Source: Spirosoma fluviale (GTDB taxonomy: Bacteria; Bacteroidota; Bacteroidia; Cytophagales; Spirosomataceae). Taken from it: DNA of 64,000 bases. The position numbers and the translations under genes were made by a program. This document shows positions 53,009 to 63,061 of the stretch, in pieces. The stretch covers positions 408,708 through 472,707 of the forward strand of contig NZ_OCNH01000004.1 of NCBI RefSeq assembly GCF_900230225.1. The letters run 5' to 3'. Numbering within the stretch: the stretch's first letter is position 1; each line of letters starts with the position of its first letter. The notes beneath the pieces are model-generated. The model saw only the letters and a program-made list of their open reading frames with translations. It was not told where the DNA came from and made no database searches.

Positions 53009-55492
53009 ATGAACGAACTGAAAAACGAAATTGACGACTTTGAAAAGAGAGAAAGGTTTAGTGGGCCTGCAAAGCGAATTATGGAAAAAATCAAACCGCT
53101 TCGCAGCCACATTGACATTGCAAAGAGAAGATGGTTTTGGGAGTTATTGCAAAACGCAAGTGATGTTAGTGAGCAAACCGAAATTGAGGTTGTTCTTTCC
53201 GTTGACAACTTAAAATTCCGGCACAATGGCAACCCATTCACATACAAGGATGCAAGAAATTTAATTGAACCTGATTCGGGCAAAGACGAGTTTTCAGAAA
53301 ATATACCACGAGAACAAATCGGACAGTTTGGAACTGGGTTTCTAGCGACACATATTTTATCACTCTTAATAAAAGTTGATGGGATTATTGAGAGTAAAGA
53401 CAAGAACAACTATTACAAATTTGGTTTTGACCTTGATAGAAGGTATCCCGAAGAAATTGATTACAAGTCAGCATTAATGGTGAGTATTGAAAAATCTATA
53501 GAACAGCTTAATGAGGATTATTCGCCAATCACTAACTATCAAAAGAATGGAAAACCAGAAACAGAGTTCAACTATGATTTTAAATTCCCTTATGAAGACG
53601 AAAACAGCTTTGAAATAGCAAAGTCTGGAATCGAGAACCTGAAAACTGTATTTCCCTTCGTTCTTTCATTCATTCCAAAAATTAAGACAGCAACAATAAT
53701 TGACAGGACTACTTCAATAGATCATATAACTGTCTACTCAGCCCAACAAGACCAAAATACTGCATTACCCTATCAACTCTTTTCTATTACAAGAACTCTT
53801 GATGGCATTAAAGAAACTGATACAGATATTGCTTTAATTTCCGAAGGATCGACAACAGTTGCAATCAATGTTGAGAAAATAAACGCTACCGAGATATCAA
53901 TACTTCCATACGATAAAGAGCTACCAAAACTCTTCTGCGCCTTCCCATTCGTAGGAACAGAAGATTTTAACTTTCCGATTGTCATCAATAGTAAGGATTT
54001 TGACCCGAAAACAGAAAGAAACGGAATTGAATTATCTGACAAAGATGACAAAAACCGCAGTCGCATTATTGAAGCTGTAACTGCCTACAAGAAAGTATTG
54101 AAGATCGCTGAAACTGAAAAATGGAAAAACATTTACCGGATTTGTAAAATTTACGATTCAAATTTTGCAGAAGATAAAATTAAAACCTGGTTCAAAAGAA
54201 CAGTAGTTGATGAAATTCGTTCCGCAATTTTATCTCACAAGATTGTAGAAACAGATAAAGAACCAATCTATTTAAAAGATAGTTTGATTCCATACTTCGC
54301 CGACAAGAAGGAAGAAGTCGTAAAGAAGATTTATGATTCATCAAAAGATTTACTTGCAAGTAAATTGCCCAAATCAGAGCATTACTTGGAGTGGTGCAAT
54401 CTGCTTGATTTCACATATTTCAAAGACCAAAAGCTAGACATTGAAAAACTAGTGAAAGAAATTGCAGTTAAATCAAAACTGACAACTCTTAAAACAAGTT
54501 TACCTCCTTTTATAAATGTTAACGACTGGCTTAATACTGTGATTGAACTAATCATAGAAACAGACAATACGACACTGCTTGATAAATTTCCAATTATTCC
54601 AAACCAAAACGAAAATTTCAAAATCCGCAATGGCAAAGAAAAGTTATTCCTTGACAATGATGTTCCTGATGAACTCAAGACCATTTTAACTGGACTCACA
54701 AAAAATGACTGGAAAGATTTTTTGCTTCATAAGGACTATGAACGCAATACAACCTTAATTGCAGATAAGGATAAAAAATCTTTACTTGACATTGTAGTTG
54801 AAATTGACAATGAGCTGAGAGATTACAGATCTAATCGAAAAGAATCCAAGTTTCTTACGGCGGTTAATTCAATTTTTAAATGGGTAAATGATAATGATAT
54901 AGTAGAAGAAAAAGCTAAAATCTATTTCCCTTGGTTCTCCCAAAACAAAGCACAAATAGTTTTGGACACTTTTTCTACTGACCAAGATCGAGAAAATGCT
55001 TTTGCCATTGTTCAGAGTGGAAAGATGGAAGTATTAGCAAAAATTGCCAAGAGCAATTTATCCAGTTCCGACATAGAACTTGTTACTGAAAATATTGGCG
55101 AATTTAAAATCTTTTTGGACTGGATAAAAAACAAAGTTGATGATGAATACTTTGCAGACGAACTTGGCGGTAATGAAGGTGAATCTTTCATTTATTCGCT
55201 ATTAGTAAGCAAGTTTCAAAAAGATAATGTCGTTTGGGCAAGCAAGAATGCAGAAGCACGATTCGACTTTCAGGTTTTGAATGAAGATAAAACAACAAGA
55301 TTCTACATTGATGTCAAAACAACTTCAAGCGGTATTGCAAATACAGACAGTATCCCATTCTTTATGCGATTATCGCAATGGAACTTTCTTGACGAGAATG
55401 AGAGCAAGGACAAATATTACATTGCAAGAGTATTTAGACATAATGAAGAATTTAGTGCGAAGTTTTTAAAAATTAACAAAGAAAATATTTAA
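53009..55492 (+). CDS. Sacsin/HSP90-type ATPase fused to a PD-(D/E)xK-like nuclease domain (putative defence protein)
   Basis: 827 residues from the ATG at 53009 (a TTG nine bases earlier is possible). N-terminal GHKL ATPase: N-box ELLQNASD (Glu45-Asp52), an atypical G1 box FRHNGNPF where DxGxG is usual, and G2 box GQFGTGFLATHIL (~105). A long helical middle follows. C-terminal domain with RFDFQVL (Asp753) and FYIDVKTTSSG (Asp768, Lys770), the D-x14-DxK core of PD-(D/E)xK enzymes as in DUF3883-type domains. Base composition is far richer in A+T than the neighbours, with different codon use, so it was probably acquired. Proteins of this layout occur in phage-defence islands; here it stands alone. 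The exact system is not recognised. Confidence 0.8.
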   Translation: MNELKNEIDDFEKRERFSGPAKRIMEKIKPLRSHIDIAKRRWFWELLQNASDVSEQTEIEVVLSVDNLKFRHNGNPFTYKDARNLIEPDSGKDEFSENIPREQIGQFGTGFLATHILSLLIKVDGIIESKDKNNYYKFGFDLDRRYPEEIDYKSALMVSIEKSIEQLNEDYSPITNYQKNGKPETEFNYDFKFPYEDENSFEIAKSGIENLKTVFPFVLSFIPKIKTATIIDRTTSIDHITVYSAQQDQNTALPYQLFSITRTLDGIKETDTDIALISEGSTTVAINVEKINATEISILPYDKELPKLFCAFPFVGTEDFNFPIVINSKDFDPKTERNGIELSDKDDKNRSRIIEAVTAYKKVLKIAETEKWKNIYRICKIYDSNFAEDKIKTWFKRTVVDEIRSAILSHKIVETDKEPIYLKDSLIPYFADKKEEVVKKIYDSSKDLLASKLPKSEHYLEWCNLLDFTYFKDQKLDIEKLVKEIAVKSKLTTLKTSLPPFINVNDWLNTVIELIIETDNTTLLDKFPIIPNQNENFKIRNGKEKLFLDNDVPDELKTILTGLTKNDWKDFLLHKDYERNTTLIADKDKKSLLDIVVEIDNELRDYRSNRKESKFLTAVNSIFKWVNDNDIVEEKAKIYFPWFSQNKAQIVLDTFSTDQDRENAFAIVQSGKMEVLAKIAKSNLSSSDIELVTENIGEFKIFLDWIKNKVDDEYFADELGGNEGESFIYSLLVSKFQKDNVVWASKNAEARFDFQVLNEDKTTRFYIDVKTTSSGIANTDSIPFFMRLSQWNFLDENESKDKYYIARVFRHNEEFSAKFLKINKENI

Positions 55493-55520
55493 TGACAACA
55501 GAACTTAAAACGAAAGTCAG

Positions 55521-55614
55521 CAGATAACATAGTATTGCAGCTATAGGGATAACGGAAGAAATCCAGATGACAGTTTTAAAGTTTCCCACTGCGGCAATAC
55601 CCTGAACGTTAGCG
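55521..55614. repeat. attC-like folded site after the ATPase-nuclease gene
   Basis: About 94 bases, 29 after the stop codon. Outer box GATAAC (55523-55528) faces GTTAGCG (55608-55614); inner arms GTATTGC-A-GC (55532-55541) and GC-G-GCAATAC (55591-55600) pair with one internal mismatch; further in, GGGATAAC pairs with GTTTCCC. Box order and size resemble an integron attC site, but the outer boxes deviate from RYYYAAC/GTTRRRY and no integrase is in the window. Confidence 0.45.
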
Positions 55615-55859
55615 ACTATTTTATAAGGTCTCCTAAAACCTCTCATTGAGTGAACCTATCGAATTCTCAAGCCCAACCCCCCACCCCAAATACAGTTTTC
55701 CACCCAAAATCCCCCTTTGGGCTAAAATCGCTATTTACTGGACGAATGGCGGGATTCGGCATTGAATAAGATTTATCAATTTTGCAGCCACCTTTCCCTA
55801 TCCCCGCGATAGTTGGAAAGCACTAACGGAATTACCGCGACTAGTTATCCTCCATAGTT
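55615..55859 (+). promoter_or_regulatory. Region upstream of leuC
   Basis: It contains a C-rich stretch and, near the gene, CAATTTTG (one mismatch to the -7 motif) within TTTATCAATTTTGC. No leader peptide rich in Leu was found here, unlike in front of leuA. Confidence 0.3.
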
Positions 55860-57269
55860 ATGAGTACCCCAAAAACCCTGTTCGATAAAGTCTGGGATGC
55901 ACACGTCATCCGGCAGGTTAAGGATGGTCCCGATGTGTTGTTCATCGACCGCCATTTTATCCACGAAGTAACGAGCCCGGTGGCGTTTTTAGGTCTCGAA
56001 GGCCGGGGCGCAACGGTCCTCTATCCCGACCGTACGTTTGCCACCGCCGATCACAACACGCCAACGCTCAACCAGCACCTGCCCGTTGCCGATCCCATGT
56101 CGGCCAACCAGCTGGCGGCTCTGGAGCGTAACGCCAAAACTTATGGTATTTCGCACTGGGGTTTAGGCCACATCAAGAATGGTATCGTACACGTGGTAGG
56201 GCCTGAAAACGGCATCACGCTTCCCGGCATGACCATCGTTTGCGGTGATTCGCACACCTCCACGCACGGTGCCTTCGGTGCCATTGCGTTTGGTATTGGT
56301 ACGTCGGAAGTGGAAATGGTGCTGGCGACGCAGTGTATCATGCAGCCCAAGCCGAAAAAAATGCGGATTACGGTCAACGGCAAACCCGGTAAAGCGGTGC
56401 TGCCTAAAGACGTGATTCTGTACATCATTTCGCAGACCTCGGCCAGTGGCGCTACGGGTTACTTTGTGGAGTACGCCGGTGAAGTGTTCGAGAACATGAC
56501 CATGGAAGGCCGTATGACGGTTTGTAACATGACCATCGAAATGGGTGCCCGTGGTGGTATGATTGCCCCCGACCAAACTACGCTCGACTACCTCAAAGGC
56601 CGCGAACTGTCGCCCAAAGGTGAGCAGTGGGACAAACTCGTTCCGTATTGGGAATCCCTCAAAACCGACGAAGGCGCTACGTTCGACCTCGACCTCACCT
56701 TCGACGCAGCCGATATTGAACCCCAAATCACCTACGGCACAAATCCAGGTCTGGGCACCGGTGTAACGCACCAGATTCCAATGGCTGACAGCGTAAAAGA
56801 CGGTTCTGCTAGCTACAAGAAGTCGCTGCAATACATGGGCTTCCAGGAAAACGAAACCATGATTGGCAAACCGGTCGATTTTGTCTTCCTCGGCAGTTGC
56901 ACCAACGGCCGGATTGAAGATTTCCGCGCCTTTGCCTCGATCGTAAAAGGTCGTAAGAAAGCCGATAACATCACGGCCTGGTTAGTACCGGGTTCGCACA
57001 TTGTCGAAAAGCAAATTCAGGAAGAAGGTATTCTGGACATCTTGACCCAGGCCGGTTTCGAATTGCGTCAGCCGGGTTGTTCCGCTTGCCTGGCCATGAA
57101 TGACGATAAGGTTCCGGCGGGTAAATACGCCGTTTCTACATCGAATCGCAACTTCGAAGGTCGTCAGGGACCGGGTGCCCGTACCTTGCTGGCCAGTCCG
57201 CTGGTAGCAGCCGCTGCCGCCGTAACCGGTGTCGTTACCGATCCACGTGGATTAATGGAAAATGCATAA
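55860..57269 (+). CDS. leuC: 3-isopropylmalate dehydratase large subunit
   Basis: 469 residues. It has the aconitase-type signatures FDKVWDAHVIRQV at the start, GHIKNGIVHVVGPENG, VCGDSHTSTHGAFGAIAFGIGTSEVE, and the 4Fe-4S cysteines in LGSCTNGRIEDF and RQPGCSACLAMNDD. With LeuD it isomerises 2-isopropylmalate to 3-isopropylmalate. First gene of the leu cluster. Confidence 0.98.
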   Translation: MSTPKTLFDKVWDAHVIRQVKDGPDVLFIDRHFIHEVTSPVAFLGLEGRGATVLYPDRTFATADHNTPTLNQHLPVADPMSANQLAALERNAKTYGISHWGLGHIKNGIVHVVGPENGITLPGMTIVCGDSHTSTHGAFGAIAFGIGTSEVEMVLATQCIMQPKPKKMRITVNGKPGKAVLPKDVILYIISQTSASGATGYFVEYAGEVFENMTMEGRMTVCNMTIEMGARGGMIAPDQTTLDYLKGRELSPKGEQWDKLVPYWESLKTDEGATFDLDLTFDAADIEPQITYGTNPGLGTGVTHQIPMADSVKDGSASYKKSLQYMGFQENETMIGKPVDFVFLGSCTNGRIEDFRAFASIVKGRKKADNITAWLVPGSHIVEKQIQEEGILDILTQAGFELRQPGCSACLAMNDDKVPAGKYAVSTSNRNFEGRQGPGARTLLASPLVAAAAAVTGVVTDPRGLMENA

Positions 57270-57346
57270 TTAATAATGAACACTTCGCTTGATTAATTCA
57301 GGTGACATCTCATTTTGCATCATTCATTTTCCATTATACATTATTC
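57263..57346. repeat. Imperfect inverted repeat between leuC and leuD
   Basis: TAATGGAAAATG at the end of leuC (into its stop codon) pairs with CATTTTCCATTA near 57326-57337; flanking ATAATG/CATTAT words extend it irregularly. It is of the same AATG-word style as the other intergenic inverted repeats in the window. Confidence 0.5.
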
Positions 57347-57351
57347 AAAAA

Positions 57352-57948
57352 ATGGCTTACGATAAATTTACCATACTCCGCAGCAGTGCCGTTCCCATGC
57401 CGAATGAGAACGTCGACACGGACCAGATCATCCCCGCCCGTTTCCTGAAAGCCACCGAGCGCAAAGGATTTGGCGACAACCTTTTCCGCGACTGGCGGTA
57501 CAATAACGACAATACACCCAAAGCCGATTTCGTCCTAAACGATCCGACTTATTCCGGAAAAATTCTGGTAGCTGGCAAAAACTTTGGTAGCGGATCGAGT
57601 CGCGAGCATGCCGCCTGGGCCATTTACGATTACGGCTTCCGTTGCGTTGTGTCGAGCTTCTTTGCCGACATTTTCCAGGCCAACTCCATCAACGTCGGCA
57701 TTTTGCCGGTTCGCGTTAGTCCCGAATTCCTGGAGAAGATCTTCGCAGCCATCGAGGCCGATCCAAATACCGAACTCGAAGTGAACTTACCGGCACAAAC
57801 CGTCACACTGCTGGCAACGGGCGACAGCGAAAGCTTCGCGATCAACGAATACAAGAAGCACAACCTCACCAACGGCTACGACGACATCGACTATCTTCTG
57901 TCCATGAAAGAAGAAATCGGAGCCTTCGCCGAAACGCGGCCCTTTTAA
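57352..57948 (+). CDS. leuD: 3-isopropylmalate dehydratase small subunit
   Basis: 198 residues from the ATG at 57352; an upstream in-frame extension lies in the intergenic repeat. It has the swivelling-domain motifs NVDTDQIIPARFLK, GKNFGSGSSREHAAWAIYDYGFRCVVSSFFADIF and NSINVGILPV. Partner of LeuC. Confidence 0.97.
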   Translation: MAYDKFTILRSSAVPMPNENVDTDQIIPARFLKATERKGFGDNLFRDWRYNNDNTPKADFVLNDPTYSGKILVAGKNFGSGSSREHAAWAIYDYGFRCVVSSFFADIFQANSINVGILPVRVSPEFLEKIFAAIEADPNTELEVNLPAQTVTLLATGDSESFAINEYKKHNLTNGYDDIDYLLSMKEEIGAFAETRPF

Positions 57949-57958
57949 TTAATTGGTG

Positions 57959-58036
57959 AATGATAGAATGAGTGAATGAGTGAATAAAACGAACATCCGC
58001 AATTCACTCATTCACTCATTCACTCATTCTATCATT
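57959..58036. repeat. Long inverted repeat between leuD and the LeuA-like gene
   Basis: A 27-bp perfect arm pair (57959-57985 and 58010-58036) is built from GAATGAGT repeats (AATGATAGAATGAGTGAATG...). The right arm has one extra eight-base unit. It ends four bases before the next ATG and so may also hide that gene's ribosome-binding region in the mRNA. Confidence 0.8.
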
Positions 58037-58040
58037 ACCT

Positions 58041-59561
<1,521 letters not shown>

Positions 59562-59647
59562 AATTGACGATTCGTTTAATAACTTCGTGCTCAGTAAAGA
59601 AAGCATAGAACGTTATCACGTTTACTTCGTCTTCCAACTAGTTAGTT

Positions 59648-60343
59648 ATGAGTCAGGCCAAACAAACGGCAGAAAAGGTAGATTACAACGGGGCCGACAA
59701 TCTGGCCATGATGAGCCACGCCATTAATTATAACGGTGGTCTCTTTAAATGGGTATCAAGCGACATTCGCCCTGGCGAAGCCATCCTGGATTTTGGAGCG
59801 GGAAATGGCGAATACGCCAACCGTTTCCCACTCGGTACTGTTGATGCCGCTGAGATTGACCCGGAGCTGCTGCCGCTGATCAAACAGCCCGTTTATACGG
59901 ATATCAGCACATTGGACAAGACCTACGATTTGATTTATACCATCAACGTCCTGGAGCACATCGAGCACCACGGCGAAATCGTCAAAGAACTATACAAAAA
60001 ACTCAAGCCGGGCGGCCGCATCAAGGTTTTCGTGCCTGCCCGTCAGGAGATTTTTAGCAACATGGACGAACATGTAGGGCATTACCGGCGCTACGACAAA
60101 AAGATGGTTCGCCAGATTCTGGAAGCCGCCGGGCTACGCGTCACCGATTGCCGGTACTATGATTTTGCCGGTTATTTTATTTCGCTTATTTACAAATGGC
60201 TTGGTAAAGACGGGCGGATCACGAAAGAATCTGTCATCTTTTACGACCGAATCATTTTCCCGGTAAGCCGCTTGTTCGACATCCTTACGGGTGGACAGGT
60301 TATTGGCAAGAATGTCATTGCTGAAGCCGTGAAGCCCTCCTAG
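59648..60343 (+). CDS. Class I SAM-dependent methyltransferase
   Basis: 231 residues. Motif I is ILDFGAGNGEYANRFP, followed by VDAAEIDPE, LIYTINVLEHIEHHGEIVKELYKKLKPGGRIKVFVPA (motifs II-III) and HYRRYDKKMVRQILEAAG, as in lipid/sugar-type methyltransferases. The substrate is unknown. It sits inside the leu cluster in the same direction, but nothing links it to leucine synthesis. Confidence 0.88.
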   Translation: MSQAKQTAEKVDYNGADNLAMMSHAINYNGGLFKWVSSDIRPGEAILDFGAGNGEYANRFPLGTVDAAEIDPELLPLIKQPVYTDISTLDKTYDLIYTINVLEHIEHHGEIVKELYKKLKPGGRIKVFVPARQEIFSNMDEHVGHYRRYDKKMVRQILEAAGLRVTDCRYYDFAGYFISLIYKWLGKDGRITKESVIFYDRIIFPVSRLFDILTGGQVIGKNVIAEAVKPS

Positions 60344-60470
60344 TCGCACCCGACTTACTCACTTGGTCTACCAGTTTCAATTTTTTATTGGTTCGTTTAG
60401 CTTGCCCATCGCAAAGGAAACCAGCGACTAGTTGAACGTCAGCCATTCTTTTGCTCTTTTGTCTCTTAAA

Positions 60471-61547
60471 ATGAAAAAACACATTGTAGTTATTGCCGGT
60501 GATGGCATCGGTCAGGAAGTAACAGCCGTTGGCCAACAAGTACTCGATGCTATTGCTGCGAAGTACAACCACGAGTTCACCTACGATACGGCGTTAATTG
60601 GCCATGCTGCCATCGAAGCCACCGGCAACCCGATTCCAGAGGAAACCATCACCAAGTCAAAAGCATCGGATGCGATTCTGTTTGGTGCTGTTGGTCACCC
60701 TAAATACGATAACGACCCATCGGCCAAGGTTCGCCCCGAGCAGGGACTGTTAGGAATACGCAAAGCTTTGGGCTTATACGCTAACCTGCGCCCCATCAAA
60801 CTATTCGATGAATTATTGAGCGCTTCCAGTATCCGGCCAGAAATTCTCAAGGGCGCTGATATCCTCTTCTTCCGCGAACTTACCGGCGATGTTTACTTCG
60901 GCGAACGCGGTCGTAAAGACGAAGGGAACACAGCCTACGACACAATGATCTACAGCCGCTACGAAGTGGAACGCATTGCCATAAAAGCCTTCGATGCCGC
61001 CATGACCCGTCGCAAGAAGCTTTGCTCTGTCGATAAAGCCAACGTTCTGGAATCATCGCGTCTATGGCGGGAAGTCATACAGGAAATTGCTCACCGTTAC
61101 CCAGAGGTTGAAGTAGAGCATCAATTTGTGGATGCAGCAGCCATGTTGCTGATCAAAGACCCCAAGCGTTTTGACGTCGTTGTAACCGGCAATCTCTTCG
61201 GCGATATTCTGACTGATGAAGCAAGCCAGATCGCCGGTTCGATGGGTATGCTGGCTTCGGCATCCATAGGTGATACAACGGGGCTGTACGAGCCTATTCA
61301 TGGCTCAGCCCATGATATCACGGGTAAAGGAGTAGCTAATCCGTTGGCGTCTGTTTTATCAGTTGCCTTAATGCTCGATATATCTTTTGGAATGAAAGCT
61401 GAAGCTGACGCCGTTGTTAATGCCGTTGATTCAGTTCTGAAAGCCGGTTTTCGAACCCGCGACATTGCCGACCCAAGCACACCTGCTGAAAAAATACTCG
61501 GGACGGAGCAAATGGGAGCTCAAATCTTACAGCGGCTTAACGCTTAA
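60471..61547 (+). CDS. leuB: 3-isopropylmalate dehydrogenase
   Basis: 358 residues from the ATG at 60471. GDGIGQEV at the start, LLGIRKALGLYANLRPIK, RELTGDVYFGERG, and the NAD/metal motif NLFGDILTDEASQIAGSMGMLASASIG. It oxidises and decarboxylates 3-isopropylmalate to 2-oxoisocaproate. Confidence 0.97.
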   Translation: MKKHIVVIAGDGIGQEVTAVGQQVLDAIAAKYNHEFTYDTALIGHAAIEATGNPIPEETITKSKASDAILFGAVGHPKYDNDPSAKVRPEQGLLGIRKALGLYANLRPIKLFDELLSASSIRPEILKGADILFFRELTGDVYFGERGRKDEGNTAYDTMIYSRYEVERIAIKAFDAAMTRRKKLCSVDKANVLESSRLWREVIQEIAHRYPEVEVEHQFVDAAAMLLIKDPKRFDVVVTGNLFGDILTDEASQIAGSMGMLASASIGDTTGLYEPIHGSAHDITGKGVANPLASVLSVALMLDISFGMKAEADAVVNAVDSVLKAGFRTRDIADPSTPAEKILGTEQMGAQILQRLNA

Positions 61548-61585
61548 TTTAATTGGCTAAATTAGTTGCTTAAAATTTTGGGTGA

Positions 61586-61616
61586 TTTGTAAAATTGTTA
61601 AAATCATTTATTTTTG
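61586..61616 (+). promoter_or_regulatory. Promoter of the leuA leader
   Basis: TTTG at 61586-61589, exactly 19 bases, then TATTTTTG at 61609-61616, a full match to the Bacteroidota promoter form and the same geometry as the tRNA promoter at 48514. Transcription would start near 61624, giving a leader of about 180 nt before leuA. Confidence 0.75.
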
Positions 61617-61657
61617 TAGCGTATTTACGCGATCAGCGAAATTTCGCAGACTAACTA

Positions 61658-61705
61658 ATGACGATCCTCCTACTCTGCCGACTGCAAAATTTAAACGTTT
61701 TTTAA
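61658..61705 (+). CDS. Putative leucine leader peptide of the leuA attenuator
   Basis: 15 codons, ATG to TAA, encoding MTILLLCRLQNLNVF: five Leu of 15, three in a row (CTC CTA CTC). It lies 42 bases after the promoter and 25 bases before the terminator hairpin, ahead of leuA. This is the layout of a transcription-attenuation leader. No clear Shine-Dalgarno is seen, as is usual in this phylum. Confidence 0.7.
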   Translation: MTILLLCRLQNLNVF

Positions 61706-61708
61706 GAC

Positions 61709-61766
61709 GGAGAAGGATACGCTATATCGAAAAAGCCCTTTCTCTGCTTTGAGAGAGGGCTTTTTT
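61709..61766 (+). terminator. leuA attenuator: terminator with candidate antiterminator
   Basis: AAAAGCCCTTTCTC (61731-61744) and GAGAGAGGGCTTTT (61751-61764) pair over 14 bp with a 6-base loop, followed by T's. GGAGAAGG at 61709-61716 can instead pair with CCTTTCTC (61737-61744), a candidate antiterminator. As the hairpin lies after the leader promoter and before leuA, it cannot merely serve leuB. Confidence 0.78.
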
Positions 61767-61806
61767 CATAACCAATGAATCATTACCTACTTCAATATAC
61801 CGAATT

Positions 61807-62946
61807 ATGAGCCAGCGAGTTTATATTTTTGATACTACTCTACGCGACGGGGAACAAGTACCAGGTTGCCAGCTAACTACTGAGGAAAAAATTGTAGTTG
61901 CTAAAGAACTAGAGCGGATGGGCGTTGATATTATTGAAGCTGGTTTCCCTATTTCAAGCCCTGGTGACTTTCGTTCCGTTGTTGAAATATCCAAAGCAGT
62001 CACCGAGCCAACTATCTGCGCTCTCAGCCGTGCGGTAAAAGGTGATATTGATGCCGCTGGCGAAGCGTTAAAGTGGGCAAAACGAGGCCGTATTCATACG
62101 GGTATCGGTTCCTCAGACATTCACATCCGGAATAAATTCAACAGCACCCGGGAGAACATTCTTGAGCAGGCAATAGCTGCCGTAAAACATGCTAAAACGT
62201 ACGTAGAAGACGTAGAGTTTTACGCCGAAGACGCCGGCCGTGCAGATCTTGTCTTTCTCGCGCAGTTAACCGAAGCAGTTATCAAAGCAGGTGCTACTGT
62301 TGTTAATATCCCCGACACGACGGGTTATTGCTTACCTGATGAATACGGTCGAAAAATAGCCTACATCTACGAGCACGTCTCTAACGTCCATCAGGCGACC
62401 ATCTCAATCCATTGTCACAATGATCTTGGATTAGCTACAGCAAACACACTGGCAGGTGTTATGAACGGCGCACGGCAGGTGGAAGTGACCATGAACGGCA
62501 TTGGCGAGCGCGCTGGGAATACGTCGCTTGAAGAGGTAGTTATGGCTATCAAAGTAAAGAAGGAGTTAGGTCTCCATACGAACATTGATACAACCCGACT
62601 GTTTCCGGTTAGTAATTTGGTATCACAAATGATGCGAATGCCTGTACAGGCTAATAAAGCTATTGTAGGCCGTAATGCGTTTGCCCACTCCTCCGGTATT
62701 CACCAGGACGGTTTTCTGAAGCACTCGGAGAACTATGAGATCATGAACCCGCACGATGTAGGTGTGCCCAAATCTTCAATTGTGCTAACTGCCCGAAGTG
62801 GCCGCCACGCGTTAAAACACCGACTCGAACTCCTCGGTTTCCGCTACGACAAGCCAACACTCGATGGCATCTACACCCGTTTTTTAGATATGGCCGATAT
62901 CCGCAAAGAGGTAAATGACAAAGATTTAATGGAACTGGTCCGTTAA
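61807..62946 (+). CDS. leuA: 2-isopropylmalate synthase, short form
   Basis: 379 residues. IFDTTLRDGEQVPGCQLTTEEK, EAGFPISSPGDF, HCHNDLGLATANTLAGVMNGA and GIGERAGNTSLEEVVMA are the classical synthase motifs; the linker region has GRNAFAHSSGIHQDGFLK. It ends before the C-terminal LeuA allosteric domain (full-length enzymes have over 500 residues), so leucine could not inhibit it through that domain; control by the upstream attenuator would fit. It condenses acetyl-CoA with 2-oxoisovalerate. Confidence 0.93.
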   Translation: MSQRVYIFDTTLRDGEQVPGCQLTTEEKIVVAKELERMGVDIIEAGFPISSPGDFRSVVEISKAVTEPTICALSRAVKGDIDAAGEALKWAKRGRIHTGIGSSDIHIRNKFNSTRENILEQAIAAVKHAKTYVEDVEFYAEDAGRADLVFLAQLTEAVIKAGATVVNIPDTTGYCLPDEYGRKIAYIYEHVSNVHQATISIHCHNDLGLATANTLAGVMNGARQVEVTMNGIGERAGNTSLEEVVMAIKVKKELGLHTNIDTTRLFPVSNLVSQMMRMPVQANKAIVGRNAFAHSSGIHQDGFLKHSENYEIMNPHDVGVPKSSIVLTARSGRHALKHRLELLGFRYDKPTLDGIYTRFLDMADIRKEVNDKDLMELVR

Positions 62947-62950
62947 TAAG

Positions 62951-62976
62951 AGAGCCCGAGAAAATCGGGCTTTTTT
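62951..62976 (+). terminator. Rho-independent terminator of leuA
   Basis: AGCCCGA-GAAAA-TCGGGCT followed by TTTTT, a few bases after the stop codon. Confidence 0.92.
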
Positions 62977-63061
62977 GTTGGCTTACACTGGTGAACAAAA
63001 TGGTTATAACTGCTGTTTCGCGAGAAGGATAGGTAGTAAATAAATTAAAATTCAGATCAAT

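Noticed and set aside
52710..55859. A multi-gene defence island
   Set aside because: Only one foreign-looking gene is present; both flanks are metabolic genes with normal composition.
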